Source of the DNA: Deltaproteobacteria bacterium
GTDB taxonomy: Bacteria > Desulfobacterota > Desulfarculia > Desulfarculales > Desulfarculaceae
DNA length: 64,000 nt
Assembly: GCA_020444205.1 (NCBI GenBank)
Contig: JAHLLJ010000003.1
Location: forward strand, 23,743-87,742
Direction: 5' to 3'
Shown: in pieces, positions 25,900 to 33,875 of the stretch
Layout of the letters: the number at the start of each line of letters is the position of its first letter
Numbering within the stretch: position 1 is the first letter of the stretch
Notes under the pieces: model-generated
What the model saw: the letters and a program-made list of their open reading frames with translations, nothing else
The model's database searches: none
Told to the model about the DNA's origin: nothing
Translations under genes and position numbers: made by a program

Positions 25900-27774
25900 A
25901 TGCAACTCACGGCCAAAAGTTACGTTATATCCACGGTGGCAATAGCCTGGTCCGTAGTCCAGCTCTATAACTCCATCACCTTTGACCTGGATATCCTGCA
26001 GCTAGAGTTCATGCACCTGTCCTTTGCCCTGATCTTGGCTTTCTTGCTCAAGCCGGGACCAGCCAAGATTAATCAAGGCAATTGGTCGGACTATCTGCTG
26101 GCCCTGGCTTCCTGCGGGGCGGGCGTGTACATGATGGTCAGCTACACCAGGATCGCCGAGCGCATCCGTTTCGTCTCCGACGTGGAGATGGGCGATGTGG
26201 TGGTGTGCGTGGTCCTTATTTTCCTGGTGCTGGAGGCTGGGCGCCGGGTCATGGGTTGGGGGCTTACCATCCTGGGCCTGGTGGCCATCGGCTACGCCTT
26301 CTTCGGTTTCCTTTTGCCGGGCAACGTGGGCCACAGCTCGGTGACCGGCGAGAGCTTCACCGAGTTTATGGTGCTCACCCAAGAGGGCATCTTCGGCATA
26401 CCGCTGAGGGTTTCCACCATATACGTTTTCTTGTTCGTGCTCTTCGGGGCCTTTTTAAAGTACGGACGCCTGGGTGAGTTTTACAACGACCTGGCGGTAT
26501 CCGTGGCCGGCGGCCTCAAGGGCGGCCCGGGCAAGGTGGCGGTGATCAGCTCCAGCCTGTTGGGAACCATCAGCGGCAGCGCGGTGGCCAACGTCTCCAC
26601 CTCGGGCACCTTCACCATCCCCATGATGAAGCGGGCCGGTTATCAACCGGCCTCGGCCGCGGCCATCGAGGCCCTGGCCTCCACGGGCAGCCAGATCGTG
26701 CCGCCCATCATGGGCGCGGCGGCCTTTATCATGGCCGAGCTAACCCAGATTCCCTATTGGTCCATCGCCGTAGCCGCCATCATACCCTCTGTCCTGTACT
26801 ACGTGGTGGTGTACTCGGTGGTGCACTTTGAGGCAGTCAAGCACAACCTGGAAACCTCGGATGATGACCGCAAGGGCTTCTGGAAGATGGCCCTGGCCAA
26901 GAGCTACATGTTCATCCCGGTAGTGGTGATCGTCTACTACCTGTCCGCGGGCTACTCCATCACCCTGGCCGCCACTATGGCCATCTTGAGCGCGGTGGTG
27001 GTCTCGGCCATACCCATAGCGATAAACCGCCAATGGAAAGAGTTCGGCCTGTTCGTCAAGGCCCTGGAGGACGGGGCCAAGGCCTGCGTGGCCGTGGCCA
27101 TACCCTGCGCCATAGCGGGCATCATCGTGGGAGTGCTCACCCTGACCTCCCTGGGGCTCAAGTTCAGCGACCTGATCCTGGCCTATGCGGGCGACAGCAT
27201 AGTGTGGCTTTTGATCATCACCTCGCTGATCTGCATGGTGCTGGGCATGGGCATGCCCACCAGCGCGGCCTATATCACCGTGGCCATTCTGGCCATTCCC
27301 GCCTTGGTAAAGGGCGGGGTGCCGGTGATCACCGCCCACTTCTTCGGCTTTTTCTTCGCCAACCTGTCCATGATTACCCCCCCGGTGGCCTTGGCCGCCT
27401 ATGCCGGGGCGGGCATCGCCGGGGCCAACAGCTCCCAGGTTGGCCTTAGGGCCTGTTGGATGGGCCTGACCGTCTACGCCATCCCCTTCCTGTTGGCCAC
27501 CTATCCGGGGCTTATGCTCATAGGCGGCTGGCCGGAAATAATCTTCGACCTGGTGAAGGTGGCGCTTATTGTTGCCAGTTTTTCCGCCGCGATCATGGGA
27601 GTTTTCAGCGCGCCCCTCAAGGGCTACCAGCGCGGGCTCTTTTTTGGGGCGGGAGTTGTATTGTGGGCCAGCCTGTCTTCGCTGGTCCTGAACGTGGTCG
27701 GCTTCGCAGTGTTGGCGGCCGCCTTATTTTGCGCTTACAAGTTTCGCCCGGCCCAACCAGCCGCAATGGGCTAG
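25900..27774 (+). CDS. TRAP transporter fused permease (DctQ-DctM fusion, TAXI type)
   Basis: A 624-residue membrane protein joining the small four-helix DctQ-like part (about residues 1-125) to the large DctM-like sodium/solute part. Permease hallmarks: GPGKVAVISSSLLGTISGSA, ANVSTSGTFTIPMMKRAGY, ASTGSQIVPPIMGAAAFIMA and, later, VLGMGMPTSAAYITVA. It works with the preceding TAXI protein as a Na+-coupled importer. ATG 25900 with AAGGA upstream is chosen; the longer frame would run through the stem-loop and has no signal for initiation. Confidence 0.94.
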   Translation: MQLTAKSYVISTVAIAWSVVQLYNSITFDLDILQLEFMHLSFALILAFLLKPGPAKINQGNWSDYLLALASCGAGVYMMVSYTRIAERIRFVSDVEMGDVVVCVVLIFLVLEAGRRVMGWGLTILGLVAIGYAFFGFLLPGNVGHSSVTGESFTEFMVLTQEGIFGIPLRVSTIYVFLFVLFGAFLKYGRLGEFYNDLAVSVAGGLKGGPGKVAVISSSLLGTISGSAVANVSTSGTFTIPMMKRAGYQPASAAAIEALASTGSQIVPPIMGAAAFIMAELTQIPYWSIAVAAIIPSVLYYVVVYSVVHFEAVKHNLETSDDDRKGFWKMALAKSYMFIPVVVIVYYLSAGYSITLAATMAILSAVVVSAIPIAINRQWKEFGLFVKALEDGAKACVAVAIPCAIAGIIVGVLTLTSLGLKFSDLILAYAGDSIVWLLIITSLICMVLGMGMPTSAAYITVAILAIPALVKGGVPVITAHFFGFFFANLSMITPPVALAAYAGAGIAGANSSQVGLRACWMGLTVYAIPFLLATYPGLMLIGGWPEIIFDLVKVALIVASFSAAIMGVFSAPLKGYQRGLFFGAGVVLWASLSSLVLNVVGFAVLAAALFCAYKFRPAQPAAMG

Positions 27775-27881
27775 GCCTAGGGACGTTGCGCCGTGCCGCA
27801 GTCTTGGCCTTTGATTCGCCGGGCCGGGGCTCGGTGGAACTGGGCATGGCATAGTGCTTACCCAGCAGAAAGGTAAATGAA

Positions 27882-29324
27882 ATGGCTAAAAATTTGAGGA
27901 CATATCTTGAGCAACTGGAGAAGGAAAAGCCGGAGGTGATCCTTAGGGTGGAAAAGCCCATGAAGGTCGCCTACGAAATTTCCGCGCTGCAGCGTAAACT
28001 GGACGCCTTGCGCAAGTATCCGGTGATCATCGTTGAAAACCCCATCCTGGACAACGGCGAGAAAAGCGAGTTCCCGGTGGTGACCAACCTCACCGCCAGC
28101 CGCGAGCTGTGCGCCGAGGCCCTGGGCCTGGACCATCGCCGCATTGCCATGGACTATGCCGAAAAGATGTCCCACCGCCTGGATCCCATCGAGGTGTCCA
28201 GGGACGAGGCTCCGGTCAAACAAGTGAAAGAGACCGGCGAGGACGTGAACCTCTTAAAGTTCCCCATCCTCACCCACAACTACATGGACCCCGGCCCCTA
28301 CATCGGCACCGGCTTTGTGTGCAACTACGACCCGGACACCGGCGTGGACAACTGCTCCTTGCAGCGCATATGGGTGAAAAGCCCCCGGCGCACCGGCTAT
28401 TGGCCGGCGGTTACCAGCCATAGCATGCAAAACATTTGGAAGTGGTGGGGCAAGGGCGAGGACATGCCCGTGGCCATATGGATCGGGCACCACCCGGCGG
28501 GCATCTCCGGCGCCCAGTCGCGCCTGGGCTACCCGGTTAGCCACTACCCCTCCATGGGCGGGGTCATGGGCGAGCCGGTCAAACTGGTGCCCAGCGAGCT
28601 GTTCGGCAAGGACATTATGGTCCCGGCCGACGCCGAGATGGTCATCGAGGGCTACGTTCCCCGCGAGGTGTTCGAGGCCGAGGGCCCCTTCGGCGAGTAC
28701 CCCGGCTACATCGGTCCCCAGCGTCCCAGCCCGGTTATCGACGTCAAGTGCGTGACCTATCGCAAGGACGCCATCTACCACGGCATCGGGGTTGGCCTGG
28801 CCGACCACCTGGTGCTTCTGGGCAACTTCCCCTTGGAGGCGCGCATCTACAACGTGGTCAAGAGCGTGGTCCCCGAGGTGATGAACGTGTTCGTGCCCAT
28901 CTCCGGGCGGCGCAACCACGTCTACGTGCAGGTCAAGAAGACCCGGCCCGGCATCGGCAAGGAAGTCATCATGGCCACCCTGCCTTGCGACAGCCGCCTG
29001 AAGCACGTGTTCGTCATCGACGAGGACATGGACCTGTTCAACGAGAGCGACATCATGTGGTCGGTGGCCTACCGCAGCCAATGGGACCGGGACCTGGTGG
29101 TGGTGGAAGGCGCGGCGGTGTTCCCCTTGGACCCCAGCGTCCCCTCGCCGGGCAACATCGGCACCCGTGGCGGCATCGACGCCACCATGCCTCCGCCCAT
29201 TGGCAACGGACTGCCCCGTTTCTACCAGATGGTCAACAAAACCCCCGAGGATGTGGCCGAGGCCATACAGCTCGAGGACTTCGTGGACCCCGACCTGTTG
29301 GGCAATTACCCCACCTCTTCCTAG
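27882..29324 (+). CDS. UbiD-family prenyl-FMN-dependent decarboxylase (copy 1)
   Basis: A 480-residue UbiD-fold enzyme. These use prenylated FMN to add or remove CO2 on aromatic, heteroaromatic or alpha,beta-unsaturated acids. The catalytic pair of glutamates in EGPFGE is present at Glu267 and Glu272. Other family features are NCSLQRIWVKSPRR near the cofactor site and GISGAQSRLGYPVSHYPSMG. It lies downstream of a TAXI-TRAP importer and is followed 24 bases later by a small four-Cys protein; UbiX, which makes the cofactor, is two genes further on. The same UbiD/four-Cys pair recurs on the other strand at 40646-39029. Substrate unknown. Confidence 0.93.
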   Translation: MAKNLRTYLEQLEKEKPEVILRVEKPMKVAYEISALQRKLDALRKYPVIIVENPILDNGEKSEFPVVTNLTASRELCAEALGLDHRRIAMDYAEKMSHRLDPIEVSRDEAPVKQVKETGEDVNLLKFPILTHNYMDPGPYIGTGFVCNYDPDTGVDNCSLQRIWVKSPRRTGYWPAVTSHSMQNIWKWWGKGEDMPVAIWIGHHPAGISGAQSRLGYPVSHYPSMGGVMGEPVKLVPSELFGKDIMVPADAEMVIEGYVPREVFEAEGPFGEYPGYIGPQRPSPVIDVKCVTYRKDAIYHGIGVGLADHLVLLGNFPLEARIYNVVKSVVPEVMNVFVPISGRRNHVYVQVKKTRPGIGKEVIMATLPCDSRLKHVFVIDEDMDLFNESDIMWSVAYRSQWDRDLVVVEGAAVFPLDPSVPSPGNIGTRGGIDATMPPPIGNGLPRFYQMVNKTPEDVAEAIQLEDFVDPDLLGNYPTSS

Positions 29325-29348
29325 GCGGGGCTGAAAAGGATAGACGTC

Positions 29349-29531
29349 ATGATCACTATAGAGAAGGTTGGAAACCCCAAGGACGTCTGGGTCACCTGCC
29401 CGGGCTGCAAAGAGCTCTACTACATTGACCGGCTTTTCTACGAGCCGCAGTATGACAAGATCCCGTTGCACTGCCCCTTCTGCCACCTGGAGTTCGCCAA
29501 AGAGGACTCCCCCATGACCTGGGGCGAGTAG
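29349..29531 (+). CDS. UbiD-associated four-cysteine mini-protein (zinc ribbon-like), copy 1
   Basis: A 60-residue protein with two CPxC knuckles (VTCPGCKELYYIDR and LHCPFCHLEF) that can bind one Zn or Fe. It has a ribosome site (AAGGAT) and the same layout as the paralogue at 39029-39256: VTCP-C--YY-D-L-Y----LHCPFC--F-KE-SP. Both lie directly after a UbiD gene. Small Cys-rich D subunits (VdcD/BsdD type) accompany some UbiD-like phenolic acid decarboxylases, so an accessory subunit role is the best guess. A rubredoxin-like electron carrier is an alternative, but this copy lacks the glycine after each CxxC. Confidence 0.8.
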   Translation: MITIEKVGNPKDVWVTCPGCKELYYIDRLFYEPQYDKIPLHCPFCHLEFAKEDSPMTWGE

Positions 29532-29552
29532 GCGGCAGGTATCGAGCGGACG

Positions 29553-29594
29553 AAAAAACGGGCGGAGCGAACCCCGCGCGGGTTCGCTCCGCCC
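29553..29594 (-). terminator. Strong hairpin; intrinsic terminator only on the minus strand
   Basis: Arms at 29560-29573 (GGGCGGAGCGAACC) and 29581-29594 are perfectly complementary. Six As precede the stem on the plus strand, so a minus-strand transcript would carry TTTTTT after the stem. In the sense direction there is no T run; there it would be an intercistronic structure between the mini-protein and MFS genes. Confidence 0.6.
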
Positions 29595-29685
29595 ATGGCG
29601 CCGCCCCAAACGCAAAGGGGCTCGCGCACGCGGCCAAGGAGGCGAGGGCCGGTGAGTTTGACCGAAAGAGCCAACGGGGAAGGGC

Positions 29686-30951
29686 ATGAATCGCAGCGGT
29701 TATTATCGCTGGTTGCTGATGGGCGCGGCGGTATGCGTGAAAATGATCATCAGCATCTACCAGTACTCCTGGTTCCTGTTCGCCTTTGCCATCGCCCAGG
29801 AAGAGGGCTGGTCCCCGCAGCAGTTGGGCCTCACCTTCACGGTGCTCATCTTGGCCGCCACCCTGGTGCAACCCTTTTCAGGCCTGTACGCCGACGCCGC
29901 CGGGCCCCGCAAGCCCTGCCTGCTGGCGGCCTGCCTGGTGGGCGCGGGCATGCTGGCCGCCTCCTACGCTGCCAGTCCTTGGGAGTTGTGCCTGTATTAC
30001 GGCTTGGGCGGCCTGGGCGTGGGGGCGCTGAACGGCATCTCCACCGCCACCTCCCTCAAGTGGTTTCCCCTTAAAAGGGGCCTGGCTACCGGGGTGGTGG
30101 AGTTTGGCTTTGGAGCCGGCACTTTGTTTTTCAACTTCTTCCTCCAGGACAGCCTGGAGCTTGTCGGTTGGCGGGAAACGTTTTGGTTCCTTTCGCTGGC
30201 CATGGCCGTGGTACTTGTGCCCCTGGCCCTGCTCTACTCCTACCCCCCCGCGGATTGGGAGCAGCGCCTGAGAGCCCGGCGGCCGGGAGGGCACGCCGCT
30301 TCGCGGCCCGCCTCGGCGCAGTACCGGCCGGTGCAGATGGTGGTCACCCACCAGTGGCAGATAATCTACCTGGGCTTTACCCTTATAATCGCCACAGTGC
30401 TGATGTTCGCCTCGCACCTGAAAATGATCGCCCAGGAATTCGGCATAAGCGGCTCGCTGTTCGCCTTCGTGATGGTGGCTTTTCCATTGGGCAATGGCTT
30501 CAGCCGCATTGTGGGCGGGCTGGTTTCGGACTACCTGGGCCGGGAAAGAACCATGCTGCTGTTCTTCAGCCTTTTGGGGCTGTGCATGCTGTCCCTGGGG
30601 CTTTTCGGCACCCAGCCATGGCTGTTCGTGGTAGTGGTGTTCTTGGCCGGGCTGTTGGGGGGCGCGCCCTTTGTGCTCTACGCGGCCATGGTGGGCGACT
30701 ATTTCGGGGCGGGCAACGCCACGGCCAACTGGGGGCTTACCATAACCGGCAAAGCCTGGGCCGGGCTTATCGCCGGATGGTTCAGCGGATTCTTGGTGTC
30801 CCTGTCGGGCACCTACCAGACCCCGCTCCTGGTGCTGGCCCTGTGTTGCTTTGTGGCCGCGGCTCTTTCCAGCCCCCGGCTGCTCAGGAATCCCGGCCCG
30901 CCGGGCCGCAACGCGGCTCCGGCCACGGCCGGGCCAGGCGGCCAAAGTTAA
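29686..30951 (+). CDS. MFS carrier (OFA/monocarboxylate-like) in the UbiD operon
   Basis: A 421-residue twelve-helix major facilitator. The N-terminus (YYRWLLMGAAVCVKMIISIY) and the A-motif-like loop SGLYADAAGPRKPCLLA fit the OFA/MCT-type group. A second loop, GGLVSDYLGRERTMLLFF, marks the C-terminal half. It lies between the UbiD mini-protein and UbiX genes and so may export the decarboxylation product or exchange it for substrate. A short Arg/Gly/His-rich cytoplasmic loop sits mid-protein. Substrate unknown. Confidence 0.86.
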   Translation: MNRSGYYRWLLMGAAVCVKMIISIYQYSWFLFAFAIAQEEGWSPQQLGLTFTVLILAATLVQPFSGLYADAAGPRKPCLLAACLVGAGMLAASYAASPWELCLYYGLGGLGVGALNGISTATSLKWFPLKRGLATGVVEFGFGAGTLFFNFFLQDSLELVGWRETFWFLSLAMAVVLVPLALLYSYPPADWEQRLRARRPGGHAASRPASAQYRPVQMVVTHQWQIIYLGFTLIIATVLMFASHLKMIAQEFGISGSLFAFVMVAFPLGNGFSRIVGGLVSDYLGRERTMLLFFSLLGLCMLSLGLFGTQPWLFVVVVFLAGLLGGAPFVLYAAMVGDYFGAGNATANWGLTITGKAWAGLIAGWFSGFLVSLSGTYQTPLLVLALCCFVAAALSSPRLLRNPGPPGRNAAPATAGPGGQS

Positions 30952-30980
30952 CCTGACGACTCTTGGCCAGGAGGATAATC

Positions 30981-31547
30981 ATGGCTGACAACGCCAAACC
31001 AATCATCGTGGGCATCACCGGAGCCAGTGGAGTCATTTACGGAGTGCGCCTGCTGGAGGTGCTGCGGGACCTGGGCCGAGAGACCCACCTGGTCATGAGC
31101 GACGCCGCCCGGCTTAACCTGACCATCGAGACCAAGTACCACCCCCACCAGGTGGAGTCGCTGGCCAGCAAGGTCTACCCGGTGGGAGATATGGCCGCGG
31201 CGGTTTCCAGCGGCTCGTTTCTCACCGAAGGCATGGTCATCGCTCCCTGCACCATTAAGACGCTTTCGGCGGTGGCCAACTCCTTTAACTACAACCTTAT
31301 CGTGCGCGCCGCCGACGTGTGCCTTAAGGAGCGCCGCCGGTTGGTGCTGATGGTGCGCGAGACTCCCCTGCACGCCGGGCATCTCAGGCTCATGTCCCAG
31401 GCGGTGGAGATAGGGGCCACCATCCTGCCGCCTATTCCGGCCTATTACCACGGCCCCCAGAGCATTGCCGACCTCATTGACCAGAGCGTGGGCAAGACCC
31501 TGGACTGTTTCGGCATTGAGCATCAACTATTCAAGCGCTGGTCATGA
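30981..31547 (+). CDS. ubiX: UbiX-family flavin prenyltransferase
   Basis: A 188-residue flavoprotein that joins dimethylallyl phosphate to FMN, producing the prenyl-FMN cofactor needed by UbiD enzymes. Recognisable motifs: VGITGASGVIYGVRLLE (FMN-binding N-terminus), APCTIKTLSAVANSF and RRRLVLMVRETPLHAGHL near the prenyl and phosphate sites. ATG 30981 is chosen because AGGAGG lies six bases upstream; a TTG six codons earlier overlaps that site. It is the only UbiX in the window and could serve both UbiD enzymes. Confidence 0.95.
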   Translation: MADNAKPIIVGITGASGVIYGVRLLEVLRDLGRETHLVMSDAARLNLTIETKYHPHQVESLASKVYPVGDMAAAVSSGSFLTEGMVIAPCTIKTLSAVANSFNYNLIVRAADVCLKERRRLVLMVRETPLHAGHLRLMSQAVEIGATILPPIPAYYHGPQSIADLIDQSVGKTLDCFGIEHQLFKRWS

Positions 31548-31572
31548 CCCGCGCCTCGCGAGGACAAAAGCA

Positions 31573-31968
31573 ATGAGCAAGAATAAAACCATTACCGCTG
31601 AAAATGCCCCCGCCGCGGTGGGCCCCTATAGCCACGCCTGCTGGGCGGGCGAGTTGTTGTTTGTGTCCGGTCAGCTGGGCCTGGACCCGGCCACCGGAGC
31701 CATGGCCGAGGGCGGGGTGGAGGCCCAGGCCAAACAGGCCATGCAAAACTTCCAAGCGGTGTTGAGCGCCGCGGGCCTGGGTTGGAACCAGGTGGTCAAG
31801 ACCACTATCTTCCTGCAGGACATGGCCGACTTCCCGGCGGTGAATGCAATTTACGCCGAGTACTTGTCGGCTGAGGAAGGCTATCCCGCCCGGGCCTGCG
31901 TGCAGGTGGCCAAGCTGCCCTTGGGCGGTTTGGTGGAGGTGGAGGGTGTGGCCCATGCCGCGCGCTAG
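31573..31968 (+). CDS. RidA/YjgF/YER057c-family enamine/imine deaminase-like protein
   Basis: A 131-residue Rid protein. Family motifs are GPYSHACWAGELLFVSGQLG at the N-terminus, the arginine in YPARACVQVAKLPLGG and the acidic end VEVEGVAH. RidA hydrolyses reactive enamine/imine intermediates formed by PLP enzymes or dehydratases. In this operon it could handle 2-aminoacrylate released by the cysteine desulfidase-like enzyme, or an imine in the unknown pathway. The start is 26 bases after UbiX with GAGGA upstream; a longer frame would overlap UbiX without support. Confidence 0.9.
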   Translation: MSKNKTITAENAPAAVGPYSHACWAGELLFVSGQLGLDPATGAMAEGGVEAQAKQAMQNFQAVLSAAGLGWNQVVKTTIFLQDMADFPAVNAIYAEYLSAEEGYPARACVQVAKLPLGGLVEVEGVAHAAR

Positions 31969-32018
31969 GCGCATGGCGGGGAAGGCTTAGAGAAACTGTG
32001 GAAGGAAGGTGAACGCCA

Positions 32019-32657
32019 TTGCCGGAAAGGAAGGCAAGGTTGGACCCCAGAGAAATATTTGAAGATCTCAAACACCGGGTCGTCAGCCTGGACATAGAGC
32101 CGGAGGCCAATCTTAACCTGAGCGATCTGGCTGCCTACTACGGGGTCAGCCGTACCCCGGTGAAGGAAGCCATCATATACCTGGAGGCCGAAGACTGGGT
32201 ATACCGCAATGGCAATCACTTCACGGTCAGCCCCCTGACTCTGGACCGCATGCGCGACACCACCGAGATACGTCTGATTTTGGAGGTGGAGGCCAACGTA
32301 CTGGCTCTGAGACGCATGACTCCGGATACCTTGGCCATCTTGGACCGGATCCTGGAAAAAATATCCAACCTGGACAAGGTGGAGGACAACCAGGAGTTGT
32401 CGCGCTTGGACACGGAGTTTCACCGCGTGCTCTACCAGGCCACGGGCAACAAGCAACTGGCCGCCCTGCTGGAGCGCATGCTCTCCGGTTATCTGCGTTT
32501 TTGGCGCTCCCGGCCGAAGAACGTCATGAGCGGCAGCTTTTTTCATCAGGCCCAAGAAATCATCAAGGCCATCAAGGACAAGGACGAGGCCAAGCTGCGC
32601 GAGCTGAGTGTGACTCATATTATGCAGTCGATGAACGCCATCATGGGCATGTACTAG
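32019..32657 (+). CDS. GntR-family regulator with FCD domain (plus operon)
   Basis: A 212-residue FadR-type regulator. The N-terminal winged helix (LNLSDLAAYYGVSRTPVKEA) lies at about residues 27-46, and a helical FCD ligand-binding domain follows from about residue 75, with LSRLDTEFHRVLYQATGN carrying the conserved D/H metal-ligand pattern. The start is TTG 32019 with AAGGAAGGT eight bases upstream. It is the last gene of the plus operon, and its TAG stop directly touches hairpin repeat copy 2. It probably responds to a carboxylate substrate or intermediate and controls this operon, for instance at 21733-21746. Confidence 0.88.
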   Translation: MPERKARLDPREIFEDLKHRVVSLDIEPEANLNLSDLAAYYGVSRTPVKEAIIYLEAEDWVYRNGNHFTVSPLTLDRMRDTTEIRLILEVEANVLALRRMTPDTLAILDRILEKISNLDKVEDNQELSRLDTEFHRVLYQATGNKQLAALLERMLSGYLRFWRSRPKNVMSGSFFHQAQEIIKAIKDKDEAKLRELSVTHIMQSMNAIMGMY

Positions 32658-32783
32658 CCCGGCTTCGCTAGAGGCCGCATGGCTGCGTTGCGGGTTTTGC
32701 TCACCTCCTCGACGTATTACGATATACGCCTGCGGGTTTCGCTCACCCGACGCCCTTGCCCTGCGTCCTCTGACTGTGCCGGG
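32658..32783. repeat. Dispersed hairpin repeat, copy 2
   Basis: A 126-base imperfect palindrome beginning right after the TAG stop of the GntR gene. Outer arms are CCCGGC (32658-32663) and GCCGGG (32778-32783); inner pairs include AGAGG/CCTCT and GCGGGTTTTGCTCAC against a diverged TGCGGGTTTCGCTCACCC; the tip is CGTAT-TACGAT-ATACG at 32713-32728. It shares the outer frame CCGGCTTCGC...CTGTGCCGGG with copy 1. Confidence 0.72.
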
Positions 32784-32784
32784 T

Positions 32785-32876
32785 CCGGCTTCGCCAGGCA
32801 GCGCCATGGCGCGTTACTAGCGTCACTCGGTCCTCGGCGTATGTAAAAATACGCCTGCGTCCCTCTCTCGGTAACG
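32785..32876. repeat. Dispersed hairpin repeat, copy 3 (truncated)
   Basis: It starts with CCGGCTTCGCCAGG, one base after copy 2, and shares CACTCGGTCCTCGGCGTAT with copy 1. The tip is GGCGTAT (32836-32842) and ATACGCC (32849-32855). The right side is short: it closes on GCGTTAC/GTAACGC and ends one base before the stop codon (TAG, minus strand) of the metallo-hydrolase gene. Confidence 0.7.
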
Positions 32877-33800
32877 CTAATCCAGGGCCAGGGTGAGCCC
32901 CACGGTGGTGAAGGGGCAGCGCGCGCCCAGGCGGTTGCGCATCACCTGCTGGGCCAGGGCGCCGGTGCAGTGCATGGGCAGCACCAAGCCGGGGTTTTCT
33001 TCGATGAGACCGGCCACGATGCCTTCCAGTTGCTTAGTATCCAGGAAATTCAGATGCAGCCCGCCTACCAAGGCGTACAGGGGCACCCCGGGGCAGATGG
33101 CCTGGGCCGCGGCGATGGTGTTGAACACTCCGGCGTGGCAGCAGCCGGTGATCACCACCAGGCCCCGCCCGGCCAGGTTTATCACCAAGGCCTGGTCGTC
33201 CTCCAGGGAGTCGGGCTGCCACTGGCCGTCTTGACGGCGCAGGCCGCCGGGCCAAAGCACGTCGCGCGAGCTTTGCCTGGGGATGCCTCCGCTCACCCAC
33301 AGGCCCGGCCCCAACTGGGTGGGCCGGTCGGCCAGGATGGGCTGGCTGCCCAGCCAGGTGGCGATTTCTTCCTGGTTGAGAACCCAAGGGCCGGCCACGC
33401 CGCCTCCTGCCTGGCGCACTCCCCGCTCACCGAAGGAACGGGGGTGGGTGACCAAGGGGGTGCGCAGGTTGTACTTGGCGGCCAGGTAGGATAGGCCGCC
33501 GTAGTGATCTATATGCCCGTGGCTGAGCACCAGATAGTCGGCCTGATTGGGGTCGATGCCCAGTATTTCCAGGTTATGGGGCAGTATGGTGCCGCCTCGG
33601 CCGAAATCGTAGAGCATGCGCACCGTCTCGCCGTCAGAGCCTTCCACCTCCAGCCAGGCGGAAAAGCCCTGGGCGGCCAGCAGCATGGACTTGGGGCCGG
33701 GCTGGGGATAGTGCAAAGGGCCCTGGCTGGATAAAAAGACGTCCACGTTGTTGTCGACCACCACGGTAAAGCTAAGGCGTACAGCTTGCTCGGCGGGCAC
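32877..33800 (-). CDS. Metallo-beta-lactamase-fold hydrolase (COG1237-like)
   Basis: A 307-residue metal-dependent hydrolase. The metal motif HGHIDHYGG is in LVLSHGHIDHYGGLSYLA, a second metal/histidine segment is VVITGCCHAGVFNTI, and a third is LYALVGGLHLNFLD. The pattern is that of the COG1237 group, named after a dihydropterin/ribofuranosyl-aminobenzene phosphate synthase but mostly of unknown function. GTG 33800 has GGGAG upstream. It is the last gene of the minus operon, after the TAXI gene and a hairpin. It could open a lactone or cleave a thioester or cyclic product. Its stop directly adjoins repeat copy 3. Confidence 0.85.
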   Translation of the reverse strand: MPAEQAVRLSFTVVVDNNVDVFLSSQGPLHYPQPGPKSMLLAAQGFSAWLEVEGSDGETVRMLYDFGRGGTILPHNLEILGIDPNQADYLVLSHGHIDHYGGLSYLAAKYNLRTPLVTHPRSFGERGVRQAGGGVAGPWVLNQEEIATWLGSQPILADRPTQLGPGLWVSGGIPRQSSRDVLWPGGLRRQDGQWQPDSLEDDQALVINLAGRGLVVITGCCHAGVFNTIAAAQAICPGVPLYALVGGLHLNFLDTKQLEGIVAGLIEENPGLVLPMHCTGALAQQVMRNRLGARCPFTTVGLTLALD

Positions 33801-33828
33801 GGCGTTTCTCCCGGTAAAAGGCGGGGCA

Positions 33829-33846
33829 GGCCCGGCGAACCGGGCC
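33829..33846 (-). other. Intercistronic stem-loop after the second TAXI gene
   Basis: GGCCCGG-CGAA-CCGGGCC, extendable by outer GC-rich partial pairing, about 30 bases past the TAXI binding-protein stop. It parallels the stem-loop after the TAXI gene of the plus operon. Confidence 0.6.
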
Positions 33847-33875
33847 CACCCCGTGGGGGGGCTAATGCAAAAGAG

